A stretch of 64,000 nucleotides of DNA, from NCBI RefSeq assembly GCF_947500065.1, contig NZ_CANMQT010000005.1:420284-484283 (forward strand), given 5' to 3'. Below, piece by piece: positions 18,080-26,116 of this stretch (positions within the stretch are counted from its first letter, which is position 1; each line of letters begins with the position of its first letter). The notes beneath the pieces were generated by a model. It did not search any database. It worked only from the letters and a program-made list of their open reading frames with translations, and was not told the origin of the DNA. The position numbers were made by a program, and so were the translations under genes. Origin of the DNA: an uncultured Aquimarina sp. GTDB taxonomy: Bacteria; Bacteroidota; Bacteroidia; Flavobacteriales; Flavobacteriaceae.

Positions 18080-18955
18080 TTAAAGAGAATTTTAGACTTA
18101 AACAAACATATGATGTCAGTCTTAATAATAAAATGCTAAAAGATATTCTGTCAAAAAAGTTCTAAGAACTTCCGACTTGATAGTTTGAGTTGAATATTAG
18201 ATCAAAACAAACCTAATGTCAATTGTATGAGCTTTTAAACTTGCTAATCTCACCCCATCTATGTTCTATTACCAGAGCAAGAAGGATGATATCAAAGTTA
18301 TTGATAAACTAAAATAGCTAGCAGAAGCTTATCGCACTTGAGGTTTTGATGAGTATTATTACAAGGATCGTAGCAGATGTTCAAAATGGAATAGGAAACG
18401 TGTCTTTCTATATATAGTGAGATTAAGCCAAATTCTGAGGCGTAAACATGAAAAGCGCTTGATAGCATTTGTAAAACGACCTATGAAAACACCTTCTTTA
18501 CTCAATGAATGTTGGAGTATGGATTTTATGAACCATATACTTGCAAATAGCAGAAAATTGCAAGTATTTAATGCGGTTGATGATTGTAATCTTGAGGTAC
18601 TAACAATAGATATAGGACTTTCCCTTCCTAAAAGAACTGTTATGGAAACACTTAAAAATCTCAAAAAAGAAATAGGGTTACCAAAATTTATTAGATGTGA
18701 TAATAGTCTTGAATCTATATCAAAAGCATTTATCAACTGATCTAAAAACTACTTTGTAGAAATCAAATACACTCATCCATGAAAAATCAACTTAAAAAAA
18801 ACAGGTAATAACTAGAGAGTAGACTACATTTTTTTTAGTCATTCACATAATTCATTAGGACAATATATCTCTATAGAATATATGCCTAGTTTTGAGAAGG
18901 AATTTAAATTCTTCATCAAAACTGAATTAAATAGTGATTTCTTCCCGATAAAGTA
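18080..18955 (+). mobile_element. Degenerate IS3-family transposase (orfA end plus orfB)
   Basis: The plus-strand remains begin with the end of an orfA (SLNNKMLKDILSKKF then stop, to about 18165). An orfB follows, with SMFYYQSKKDD near 18260, GFDEYYYKDR, CWSMDFMNHILANSRKL near 18510, GLPKFIRCDN near 18680 and NSLGQYISIEYM near 18850. These match the rve integrase core of IS3-family orfB in the right order, including the first two acidic positions (the Asp residues of WSMDF and RCDN). Several in-frame stops (for example at about 18318, 18340 and 18738) show it is dead. Only the piece 18417-18740 remains a longer open frame. No terminal inverted repeats or target duplication were identified. 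Confidence 0.8.
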
Positions 18956-19046
18956 GAGAATCCTTCAAAAAAACAAGAAACTCCTCAAATCTAGATAGAA
19001 TAATAGACTATTTTGATACAAAAGAAATTAAAAACTAAAATCAATT

Positions 19047-19134
19047 CAAACCAAAAACAAATCCAAATTTTTCTTTTACAAACCTATTTCAAACCCAAAA
19101 TTATTATTAATAAATTATGATAAAAATAAATTTG
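19047..19134 (+). promoter_or_regulatory. Direct-repeat promoter element, copy D, with -7 box (before lipoprotein at 19201)
   Basis: Half-sites CAAACC (19047), CAAATC (19058), CAAACC (19079) and CAAACC (19090), spaced 11, 21 and 11 bp. TAAATTTG, a perfect TAnnTTTG -7 box, begins 32 bp past the end of the array (19127-19134). The array would cover roughly -90 to -40, an activator position. Confidence 0.75.
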
Positions 19135-19200
19135 TAGCGATCAGATGTGGTGCTACAGATCAAGATATTATAATGAATTAATTATCAAAAATTTTAAACC

Positions 19201-19932
19201 ATGAAAAAAGTAAAAGTAGTAAAACTAGTATTTGTCTTATCAATGTGTATTTTCTTCATTAGTTGTTCTAATGAAGATGAAGATCATAACGAAGCTTATC
19301 AACAAAGTTCAGAACTTATAGATGTTAACTTTGAAAAAGACTTAGATAATTTTGATTATGTTATTTATTTGAATCAAACTTATACGATGAAGGAAGTCTT
19401 AACAAATAAATCTTTATTTGAAACTTATAAAAACCATTCATATGTGGGAATAGACGATGCAACTCCAAGGACAATGTATCTTTTTGATACCGAAATAGAA
19501 TTGGAGAAAAAAATGGAAGAACTAGACAGTTTTTACAAACCTCAAGCTAAAAATAGAGATAGAGACTATTGGGCTGCAAGAGTTCGTCTCTATGAGCACG
19601 TAAATTTTAAAGGTCGTTATATATCCTGGAATTTCCGAACAACTCACGATAAAAGGTACACAAAAAGTATACCTCTTTGGATAAATGACAAAATTTCATC
19701 AATGAAAGTAGACAATACTACATTTTCTTGGGAATGGGATAGAACCTATCAAAGAAAGATATGGAGAGCTATTTATATAAAATGTTATGAAGGTTTTCAA
19801 ACAGATTCCAGAAACACGACGGATAGAATTTGGCATTATGAAGATAATAAGGATTATCCTAATTTACATGACGATGGATGGGGCGATAATATTTCTTTAA
19901 TTCGTATTGGCGATGGAAATTTAGTGTATTAG
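19201..19932 (+). CDS. Lipoprotein with a beta/gamma-crystallin-like motif
   Basis: This 243-residue protein has a lipoprotein signal (FFISCSNE, lipid-modified Cys22), an acidic spacer to about 115, and a Greek-key unit VRLYEHVNFKGRYI near 129 that ends in DKISSMKV near 160-170. A second half contains aromatic-rich sequence and ends DNISLIRIGDG, which may be a second, divergent unit. It lacks the cysteine-rich tail of the larger relative at 14134. It lies downstream of promoter array D, 34 bp from the convergent TPR-HTH regulator, with which it shares a terminator hairpin. Surface location is expected; function unknown. Confidence 0.65.
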   Translation: MKKVKVVKLVFVLSMCIFFISCSNEDEDHNEAYQQSSELIDVNFEKDLDNFDYVIYLNQTYTMKEVLTNKSLFETYKNHSYVGIDDATPRTMYLFDTEIELEKKMEELDSFYKPQAKNRDRDYWAARVRLYEHVNFKGRYISWNFRTTHDKRYTKSIPLWINDKISSMKVDNTTFSWEWDRTYQRKIWRAIYIKCYEGFQTDSRNTTDRIWHYEDNKDYPNLHDDGWGDNISLIRIGDGNLVY

Positions 19933-19955
19933 TTAAATTAAACATATATGATTTT

Positions 19956-19990
19956 AAAAGCGAGATTCACAACATCGAATTCTCGCTTTT
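19956..19990. terminator. Bidirectional terminator overlapping the 3' end of the TPR-HTH gene
   Basis: A perfect 10-bp stem AAAAGCGAGA / TCTCGCTTTT. It ends the plus-strand lipoprotein transcript and also contains the last codons of the minus-strand gene that stops at 19967. Confidence 0.85.
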
Positions 19991-21817
19991 TATCAATTCA
20001 ATTTGACCATCATCAAAAGTCAACTGAAGAAATCTTTTCAAGGATAACTTGCTATCAAAACCAATTTTCTTCTTAATCATACTTTTAGCATGTTTAACAG
20101 TGGTCGGAGCTACATGCATTACCTCTGCTATTTCTTTAATTGATAAACCCAATTTCGTAAGTATACAATATTTAATCTGGGTATTAGTCAAAAACGAGTG
20201 GCTATCCTTCAATATTCCTGCTAAACCAGAATATTCCCGCAATAATCGATCCCCAATTTGGGTAAATTCTTCTCCAGATTTAATTAATCCATTCAGTTCT
20301 ATTTTAACCTTTTTTAAATCGGGATCAACTGCTTTAATTTTTGAAATGATAATTTTTAATTCCTTGAGTCTATTTACTCGATTATCAAGCTTCATTGAAA
20401 CAAACCTTAACTCATCTTCGCGTTGCAGCAATTGTTTCTTTTGTTTAGGAATTATTGCAGCTAGTTTTGTTTTCTCGAAATGTACTTTTTTAAAAATCAA
20501 AAAAGCTAACACCAAAAGGGACACCATTAAAAAACACATCGCTACTGCAATACTTTTTGAGCGATTTAATTGACCTCCTAGTATTTTATTAGAACCTGAC
20601 AATTGTATTTGATCAATCTTTGAAACAAAAAATTCACCTTCATTCAGTATATCTGCTTTATAAACTATTGTCAATAATTCTCTCTTTTTTTGTTTATAAT
20701 CATTTACAAGATCCCATCCATTGTTTTCTTTCATAATTTCAATTGCAATATTCAGATATTTGATTTGATCTACAATAGAAGGCGAAGTTTTGATTGCTTT
20801 GCTAAGTAAACCGATTGCTTTATTTACATCATCAGATTTTAAATATTTAAACTTATTATAATATGCATCTGATAGAGCATCTCTGTAAGCAATATTTTCT
20901 TTAAGACAAACAATTGCTTTGTCTACAAACTGTATAGCTTTCTCAATATGTCCTTCTTTGTAATAAATTTCACTCAGTAAAGTACTTGTAATTCCTTCTT
21001 CATAATCATTGTGTTGATCCACTGATTTAGTGGCCCACTGCTTGGCCTCCTCATACTTTCCCTGCTTCAAAAGAATTTTTGCCATTAATCCCGCAATTGC
21101 ATTATGTCTTATATTATCTTTCCAGTGGTCATTAATTAATTGTTCTGTTTCTTTTAGCAATTGATCAACTTTTTCTTTGGTAGGGTGATTCCTAAGAATG
21201 AGCTCTGTTTTTTCAATTTGTATTCCAATAATCCCCCTATAATATTCTTCTTTAATAGATAATTCGTATCCCTTATCATAAAATTTCATAACATTTGGAG
21301 TATAACCATACATCTTGCTAAGTATATAAGCTAAATGTAAATGTAGTAGTATAACATTCCCGTTCTTTTGATGATTTGAATTTGAAAATTCTAACAAATT
21401 AGATAAACTCATGGTATATTTATACAAGCTGTCATATTCTTTATGTCTATAATAATGAAACATTAAGGCTCCATTAAAATTTACTGTTTCTTCGAACAAA
21501 CCATTTTTTTCCGAAAGTCTGAGTAATCCTCTCAAACCTTTTGCTGTAAATTCCCCAAAATCTTTTATTAATAATTTTTCTGCATTGGCAATTGAATCCT
21601 TCAAAAAAACAATACGATCTTCAGTCATACTAACAGGTTTGTATAAATCTTGTTTAGAAGAAAAACTCTTCAAATTTAGCACTGAAAATAGATTTACTTT
21701 AAGCACCAAAAATATTATTGTAATCGCAATAGGTTTCATTGGTAAAAAACCTAAACTTTTAAACTTTAATAAAAGAGTATACATATCACTTTTGTTAGAA
21801 CTATATTTTTTTCTCAT
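19967..21817 (-). CDS. Membrane-spanning TPR sensor with C-terminal LuxR-type HTH (intact paralog)
   Basis: This 616-residue regulator has an N-terminal hydrophobic segment at about 28-48 (ITIIFLVLKVN), so Met27 may be the true start (21739). Helical TPR-like repeats run about 80-400 (for example KQGKYEEAKQWATKS, EGHIEKAIQFVDKA), with a second membrane helix at about 422-442, a coiled coil near 445-500, and a GerE-like HTH at 545-600 (KEIAEVMHVAPTTVKHAKSMIKKK). Topology implies periplasmic TPRs and a cytoplasmic DNA-binding end, a one-component membrane sensor. It is convergent with the crystallin-like lipoprotein gene. Its 5' end and promoter are shared with the frameshifted paralog at 15934-17767. 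No operator for it can be named from sequence. Confidence 0.8.
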   Translation of the reverse strand: MRKKYSSNKSDMYTLLLKFKSLGFLPMKPIAITIIFLVLKVNLFSVLNLKSFSSKQDLYKPVSMTEDRIVFLKDSIANAEKLLIKDFGEFTAKGLRGLLRLSEKNGLFEETVNFNGALMFHYYRHKEYDSLYKYTMSLSNLLEFSNSNHQKNGNVILLHLHLAYILSKMYGYTPNVMKFYDKGYELSIKEEYYRGIIGIQIEKTELILRNHPTKEKVDQLLKETEQLINDHWKDNIRHNAIAGLMAKILLKQGKYEEAKQWATKSVDQHNDYEEGITSTLLSEIYYKEGHIEKAIQFVDKAIVCLKENIAYRDALSDAYYNKFKYLKSDDVNKAIGLLSKAIKTSPSIVDQIKYLNIAIEIMKENNGWDLVNDYKQKKRELLTIVYKADILNEGEFFVSKIDQIQLSGSNKILGGQLNRSKSIAVAMCFLMVSLLVLAFLIFKKVHFEKTKLAAIIPKQKKQLLQREDELRFVSMKLDNRVNRLKELKIIISKIKAVDPDLKKVKIELNGLIKSGEEFTQIGDRLLREYSGLAGILKDSHSFLTNTQIKYCILTKLGLSIKEIAEVMHVAPTTVKHAKSMIKKKIGFDSKLSLKRFLQLTFDDGQIELIKSENSML

Positions 21818-21867
21818 CGATAATCTATGAAATTAAAATTAAACCGTGATCCTTCAGATTTAACAAT
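21541..21867. repeat. Partner of the duplicated segment at 17490-17818
   Basis: This near-identical copy covers the start of the intact TPR-HTH gene and ~50 bp upstream, with the A7 tract at 21603-21609 in the intact reading frame. Confidence 0.75.
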
Positions 21868-21921
21868 AAAAATATAAATACCTGAAATTCAGAATTTTAT
21901 AAAAAAACATCTAGCACATTG

Positions 21922-21938
21922 TATACCATTAGTTTACT
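21922..21938 (+). promoter_or_regulatory. Single half-site pair, copy F (between divergent genes)
   Basis: TATACC (21922) and TTTACT (21933) spaced 11 bp, like one half of arrays A-D. It lies 104 bp upstream of the regulator start at 21817 and 228 bp upstream of the lipoprotein start at 22167, so which gene it serves is unclear. Confidence 0.4.
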
Positions 21939-22089
21939 TTTTAAATCATTTTGTTAAAATCAAATACAACAATTTTTATAATATCTGCATCTTTTGGTTT
22001 AAAAAAACTATTACACCATATCATCAAGATTCGTTTTATAGTATAGATTGTTTTTATTATTTAAAAAATTAAAAAATAACCTATAACAC

Positions 22090-22146
22090 CAAACCATTTT
22101 CAAACCTTGGTTTCTCCCCCTCTCATTAAATAAACGATTACATTTG
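22090..22146 (+). promoter_or_regulatory. Half-site pair, copy E, with -7 box (before lipoprotein at 22167)
   Basis: CAAACC (22090) and CAAACC (22101) spaced 11 bp. TACATTTG, a perfect TAnnTTTG -7 box, begins 33 bp past the pair (22139-22146), nearly the same distance as in copies B and D. No second pair is seen 31-32 bp upstream. Confidence 0.62.
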
Positions 22147-22166
22147 AGAAACTAAGATTTATAATT

Positions 22167-23180
22167 ATGAAAAACTTCTTTTTATTCTCTCTACTCATAC
22201 TGTTTATGAGTTGTGAGAAACCGCAAATTGTTGCCATCGAAGATGAAACAAGCAATGAAAATCATGCTAAACTGGGGAGCTACAGATTTAATTTTTATAA
22301 AAATTTAGCATTTCATCATGCACCAATATTCTATCAAGATGTAGATCGTACTTCTATTGCAGGCTCCTCGAACGCAGGTTTAGGTGGCAAGTCTGATTAT
22401 ATAAGTAGATACGATTTTGATGGTGATAAAAACACCAACAACAACTGGGAAAATCTAGCAGGTAAAAGACCAAGTGCTGTTGGGTATTTTTCTGTAGCGG
22501 AAACAGAAACACATTATTATATTTTGTACGCATTTTACCATGCTCGAGATTGGGACGATGCACCTTGGTGGCGAGAAGATTCTCACGAAAATGATATGGA
22601 AGGAATTCTGATGGCTGTGTGGAAAAATAATGCAAGATACGGTGAATTAGAAGCTGCTATTACCGTGTTTCACAAAGATTTTTATTCCTATAAGAAAAAC
22701 GGACATCATTGGACAAGCGGTGCAGAGTCTGTTGATGGAGAACTATCTTTTCAATGGCATAATGATATCTCCAGGGCAGAGTTTTCTTCAGAAGCTAAGG
22801 GGCACGGAATAAAAGCATATTCTAAACAAAAACCAGGTGGTAGCGACTATGTGGTATATAAGCCTAGTGTAACAACAAGGGGAGTACCGCGCGATCCTTA
22901 TGACAGAAATGTGCCTTACAAATTAGAACATTTAATTGGTGCTGGTAAATTATGGAACCTTAGAAATGATTCCAGAATATTTGATGGAGCTGCGTTTGTA
23001 GGAGATAATTACAAAAGAAATGCAGCAAATCCGCCATGGGGTTGGAATGATCATAATGATCAAATGCCAGGAGGAGCCATGGCATATAAGCCTGCAGAAT
23101 TGTTTAAAAATTATTTTGACACTAAATGGAGTAATGTAAGCACAAAATATATACATAATCCATATTTAAATATACCTTAG
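22167..23180 (+). CDS. Lipoprotein, possibly NLP/Vps62-like
   Basis: This 337-residue protein has a lipoprotein signal (LFMSCEKP). The body begins HHAPIFYQDVD, then YFSVAETETHYYILYAFYHARDW, with a conserved-looking HENDMEG near 138-145. It ends with many Trp and Asn residues (NPPWGWNDHNDQ). The order of an HAPIxY-like opening, a beta-strand with YxxYAFYHARDW, and an acidic HExDMEG motif recalls necrosis-inducing NLP (GHRHDWE) and Vps62-type folds. I rate that as a fold-level guess. Its promoter carries half-site pair E. It is convergent with the third TPR-HTH gene and shares a terminator with it. Confidence 0.6.
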   Translation: MKNFFLFSLLILFMSCEKPQIVAIEDETSNENHAKLGSYRFNFYKNLAFHHAPIFYQDVDRTSIAGSSNAGLGGKSDYISRYDFDGDKNTNNNWENLAGKRPSAVGYFSVAETETHYYILYAFYHARDWDDAPWWREDSHENDMEGILMAVWKNNARYGELEAAITVFHKDFYSYKKNGHHWTSGAESVDGELSFQWHNDISRAEFSSEAKGHGIKAYSKQKPGGSDYVVYKPSVTTRGVPRDPYDRNVPYKLEHLIGAGKLWNLRNDSRIFDGAAFVGDNYKRNAANPPWGWNDHNDQMPGGAMAYKPAELFKNYFDTKWSNVSTKYIHNPYLNIP

Positions 23181-23216
23181 AATCACGAAACCACCCCAAC
23201 AAATATCAACTAAACG

Positions 23217-23250
23217 GAAAAGATCGAAGAATTATTCTTCGATCTTTTTT
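23217..23250. terminator. Bidirectional terminator between lipoprotein and third TPR-HTH gene
   Basis: A long perfect stem AAAAGATCGAAGA / TCTTCGATCTTTT with loop ATTAT. It ends both convergent transcripts, and the minus gene stops at 23249. Confidence 0.9.
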
Positions 23251-24946
23251 ATGCTTGTAATACATCTTCGAGATATTTTTTTAACGATATGTTTGGAGAG
23301 ATTTCCATTTTCTTTTTTATTCTGCTTCTACTTGTTTTCACAGTATTTGCAGTTACTCCAAGAATATTAGCAGTTTCTTTAAGTGATAAGTTTAATTTAG
23401 TAAGTAAGCAATATTTAATTTCTGTATCAGAAAGTTCAGAACATTTTGCTTTTAATTTTAGTACCGCATTTGGATATTGGGATTCAATACGATCTGTAAT
23501 CATGGATAAATGCGCTCCAGAAGAAACCAAACCTTTTATTTTTTTTTGCAATTGGTTAAAAACATCATCAGAGTTATTTATATTCCTAATATCTGAATTA
23601 ATCTCAGACAAAACATTTTGTCTTTCAGATAAAGCTGATGCAAGTGTATTCAATTCATTTTCTCTCAATCGTACTTTTTCTTTCAAAAGAATTTTTTCCT
23701 GTTCTTTGAGTAAATTTATACTTTTTTTAGATTTTATATTTCTAACTAATAAAATGATCGAAAAAGTACCAATCATTGCAACAATTATTAATCCTAGAAC
23801 AAAGTATCGCTGTTGTCTATTTTGGACTTGTAGTAACTCATTCTCAGCTTTAAGCTTTTTTGTTGTAAGCTCTTCCTCTATCAATTTATAAAGGGTTTCA
23901 TTATTATGAATTACGTCCCTATTTCTAATCTTGTTTAAGCTATCACTGATTGAGTAATAATGTTCTCTAAAAGATATCCCTTTTTCAATATTTTTTTGTT
24001 CTAAATAAAGTTCTGATAATTCAAAACTAGCTTCTTTTTTAACTATTGGATCTTCAGTCGTATTAAAAGCATTAAGAAACTTGATTTGTGCCTCATTTAT
24101 TTTTTTTAATCCTACATAAATTTTGCCTAGATAAAAATCTTTATTCCACTGAGTAAAACCTGTATCTACTTGATCATAAATCTTTTGTGCTTCAATAAAT
24201 TTCTCTTCTTGCAATAAAAAATCACATAAATCAACTAGTAACACATTATGTAAACGTTCATGATTGTGTTTTTTTGTAATAACCATCGCTTTTTCGACCC
24301 AACTAATTGCATCAGACATTTTACCTTCTCTTTGATAATTCAAAGCAATACTTCGATATATATTGGCAAATCCTGCATCAGTAGTATCAAAATCATACTT
24401 GTCAATTATATCCTTGTAGTAAGTATCTGCCAAATTATACTCACCAAGATTACTATAAACTCTGGCTATGTTAAGCATGCTAATTTTAGTTATCCTTAAA
24501 AATTTTTCATGATCTTTTTTTTTTGAATAAGAATAAACTTTTTGATACCAATCCAATGCATTATTAAACTGACGCATCTCTAAATATATGTTTCCTTTTG
24601 CCAAATAGTGGCTATAAAGTTCTAGTTCATTATTATCTTCTTTAGCCAGATCTATTGCCTTTTTGATATAAAAAAAAGCGCTATCAAATTGATCCTGCTT
24701 TCTATAATAAATACTCAAAAAATTACTTGCTCTACTTTGTCCATAAATATAATTCAATCCTTTACTACTCTCTAAAAGATTATAAAAAGGTTTCGGGCTA
24801 TCATAACGCCGGTTAAAATTATCAATAATACTATCGATTTTCTTTTGTTGTTGCTGTGATGACTTATTTTGTGCTTTAAATAGAATTGGGAATAATAAGA
24901 CACATAAGAAAAGATACCTTCGTGTACCGCACATTAAATAAATCAT
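23249..24946 (-). CDS. Membrane-spanning TPR sensor with C-terminal LuxR-type HTH (third, diverged copy)
   Basis: This 565-residue protein has the same build as the two regulators upstream: signal peptide (cleaved after FKAQ, about 25), TPR repeats about 65-330 (QFDSAFFYIKKAIDLA, QFNNALDWYQKVYSYS), a coiled coil and membrane helix at about 381-401, another coiled coil, then an HTH at 505-560 (KETANILGVTANTVKTSRSRIKKK). Sequence similarity to the other two is clear only in the C-terminal third. It is convergent with the NLP-like lipoprotein gene. Predicted topology places the TPRs in the periplasm and the HTH in the cytoplasm. Ligand and targets are unknown. Confidence 0.8.
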   Translation of the reverse strand: MIYLMCGTRRYLFLCVLLFPILFKAQNKSSQQQQKKIDSIIDNFNRRYDSPKPFYNLLESSKGLNYIYGQSRASNFLSIYYRKQDQFDSAFFYIKKAIDLAKEDNNELELYSHYLAKGNIYLEMRQFNNALDWYQKVYSYSKKKDHEKFLRITKISMLNIARVYSNLGEYNLADTYYKDIIDKYDFDTTDAGFANIYRSIALNYQREGKMSDAISWVEKAMVITKKHNHERLHNVLLVDLCDFLLQEEKFIEAQKIYDQVDTGFTQWNKDFYLGKIYVGLKKINEAQIKFLNAFNTTEDPIVKKEASFELSELYLEQKNIEKGISFREHYYSISDSLNKIRNRDVIHNNETLYKLIEEELTTKKLKAENELLQVQNRQQRYFVLGLIIVAMIGTFSIILLVRNIKSKKSINLLKEQEKILLKEKVRLRENELNTLASALSERQNVLSEINSDIRNINNSDDVFNQLQKKIKGLVSSGAHLSMITDRIESQYPNAVLKLKAKCSELSDTEIKYCLLTKLNLSLKETANILGVTANTVKTSRSRIKKKMEISPNISLKKYLEDVLQA

Positions 24947-25144
24947 ACTAAATAATCGTGTTAGTTAAGTAAAATGGTTCTTTAATTTAAAACACATAAA
25001 ATTAAGAGTATTAACACTAATCTAAAACCACTCCGTTCCTAAATATTAAAAAAAATGATTTATCTACAAAATATAATATAAACTAAATAAGTTCTATAAT
25101 CTTAATACACTCTTGTTCTGCTATTTATAAACACTTCTAATAAA
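24947..25144. other. Intergenic stretch, nothing recognised
   Basis: AT-rich leader of the minus-strand regulator. No confident promoter or repeat was found. Confidence 0.5.
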
Positions 25145-25195
25145 CAAACCGTTTCATTTGCAGGAATTCTACAACTTGTACACCTTTTGTTGACC
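25145..25195 (+). promoter_or_regulatory. Half-site pair, copy G (before second small membrane peptide)
   Basis: TACACC (25179) and TTGACC (25190) spaced 11 bp with the same TTTTG spacer as copies A and B. An extra CAAACC lies 34 bp upstream (25145). No good -7 box is visible at the expected distance. The pair ends 86 bp before the start codon at 25282. Confidence 0.5.
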
Positions 25196-25281
25196 TGTAA
25201 AACCTTTATTCTTTCAGAAATAATCGGATATTAAAAAATGGAAATATAATACATGTAATTGTATCTAAACTTATATACCAT

Positions 25282-25437
25282 ATGATTAACAAAAATAAAC
25301 TATTAAAGATCGCACAAACGGTAATAATTATAACCATCATTCTCTTAACTGCACTAATACTTCAACTTATTCAGTCAAATAAAGAAATACAAAAAAAAGT
25401 CCCCAATAATCCTATGGAAGTACATTTCTCCATTTAG
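25282..25437 (+). CDS. Small membrane peptide (51 aa)
   Basis: A 51-codon frame with a lysine-rich start (NKNKLLKIAQ), one hydrophobic helix (about 13-31) and a charged tail with KEIQKK. It is similar in plan and in the pre-helix K-L-x-K-I-A-Q pattern to the 37-residue peptide at 11562. Both lie downstream of TATACC/TACACC-type half-site pairs. No terminator is seen. Its function is unknown; coding is supported by the recurring pattern and context, not by length. Confidence 0.5.
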   Translation: MINKNKLLKIAQTVIIITIILLTALILQLIQSNKEIQKKVPNNPMEVHFSI

Positions 25438-26116
25438 AAATATATTACTAATTGTAAAAGTACCCCAATTTCAGAATTGATATAAAAGTTTCGTGAAAAA
25501 CTTCCTCTTTAAAAACACTTAGAACTAAAAAAAACCTTTTAAAAACATAATGAATAATGTTTTCGCCCCACTAAACAACTGTTAATTAAAGCCTGTTTTT
25601 TAACATATTATGTAAAATGCTAAGAATTTATCAACACGAAAACGTTGTAGTAAGCTTTCCAAATCGCAAAATTGAATATTTCGTAATAACTTAGTAGAAA
25701 TTTAACACAAGAAACACTTTTACAAACTAAAACTTATGAATTATGAAATCAATTTCACCTCCTCCGAAAATTTCAAAATTGTTTGAGCTACTTTAATCTT
25801 TTCTAATTATTAGAAAAATTAATTTTAGAAACTAAATTTTCTGAAAAAAATACATGTACTTGTAATCGTCATACCTCATTATTATTGTAACTAAACAGTA
25901 CTCAAACCAGTATCTATCTTTACATTATAATAAAGCATAGTCAGTTTTAATTCTTTGTCAGTAGAATTACTTCTTCATTATTGTATATGACTTTCTATAC
26001 TATCTAAATTATTTTCTTCAGATTCTTATTTTTTCTTGCGAACGAAAATTTGCGAGAAAACACAAACTCACTTATTACAAACTATGGTTCTTAACAGAAC
26101 TAAAAAAATTATCAAA
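25438..26116. other. Long leader region before the amylase gene, with one hairpin
   Basis: No convincing gene. A palindrome TTTTCTAA-TTA-TTAGAAAA lies at 25799-25817. A 17-codon frame at 25744 (MKSISPPPKISK...) has a start codon but no other support. The amylase frame is open from 26036, yet the signal peptide fits only the ATG at 26117. Confidence 0.5.

Noticed and set aside
18359..18736. 125-aa minus-strand frame
   Set aside because: Antisense of the IS3 orfB remnant, which reads as integrase on the plus strand.
20049..20573. 174-aa plus-strand frame inside the TPR-HTH gene
   Set aside because: Antisense shadow of the intact regulator; hydrophobic only because it complements lysine-rich coiled-coil codons.
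25744..25797. 17-codon frame MKSISPPPKISK...
   Set aside because: Too short and without a homologous copy or promoter element in the window to call a peptide gene.
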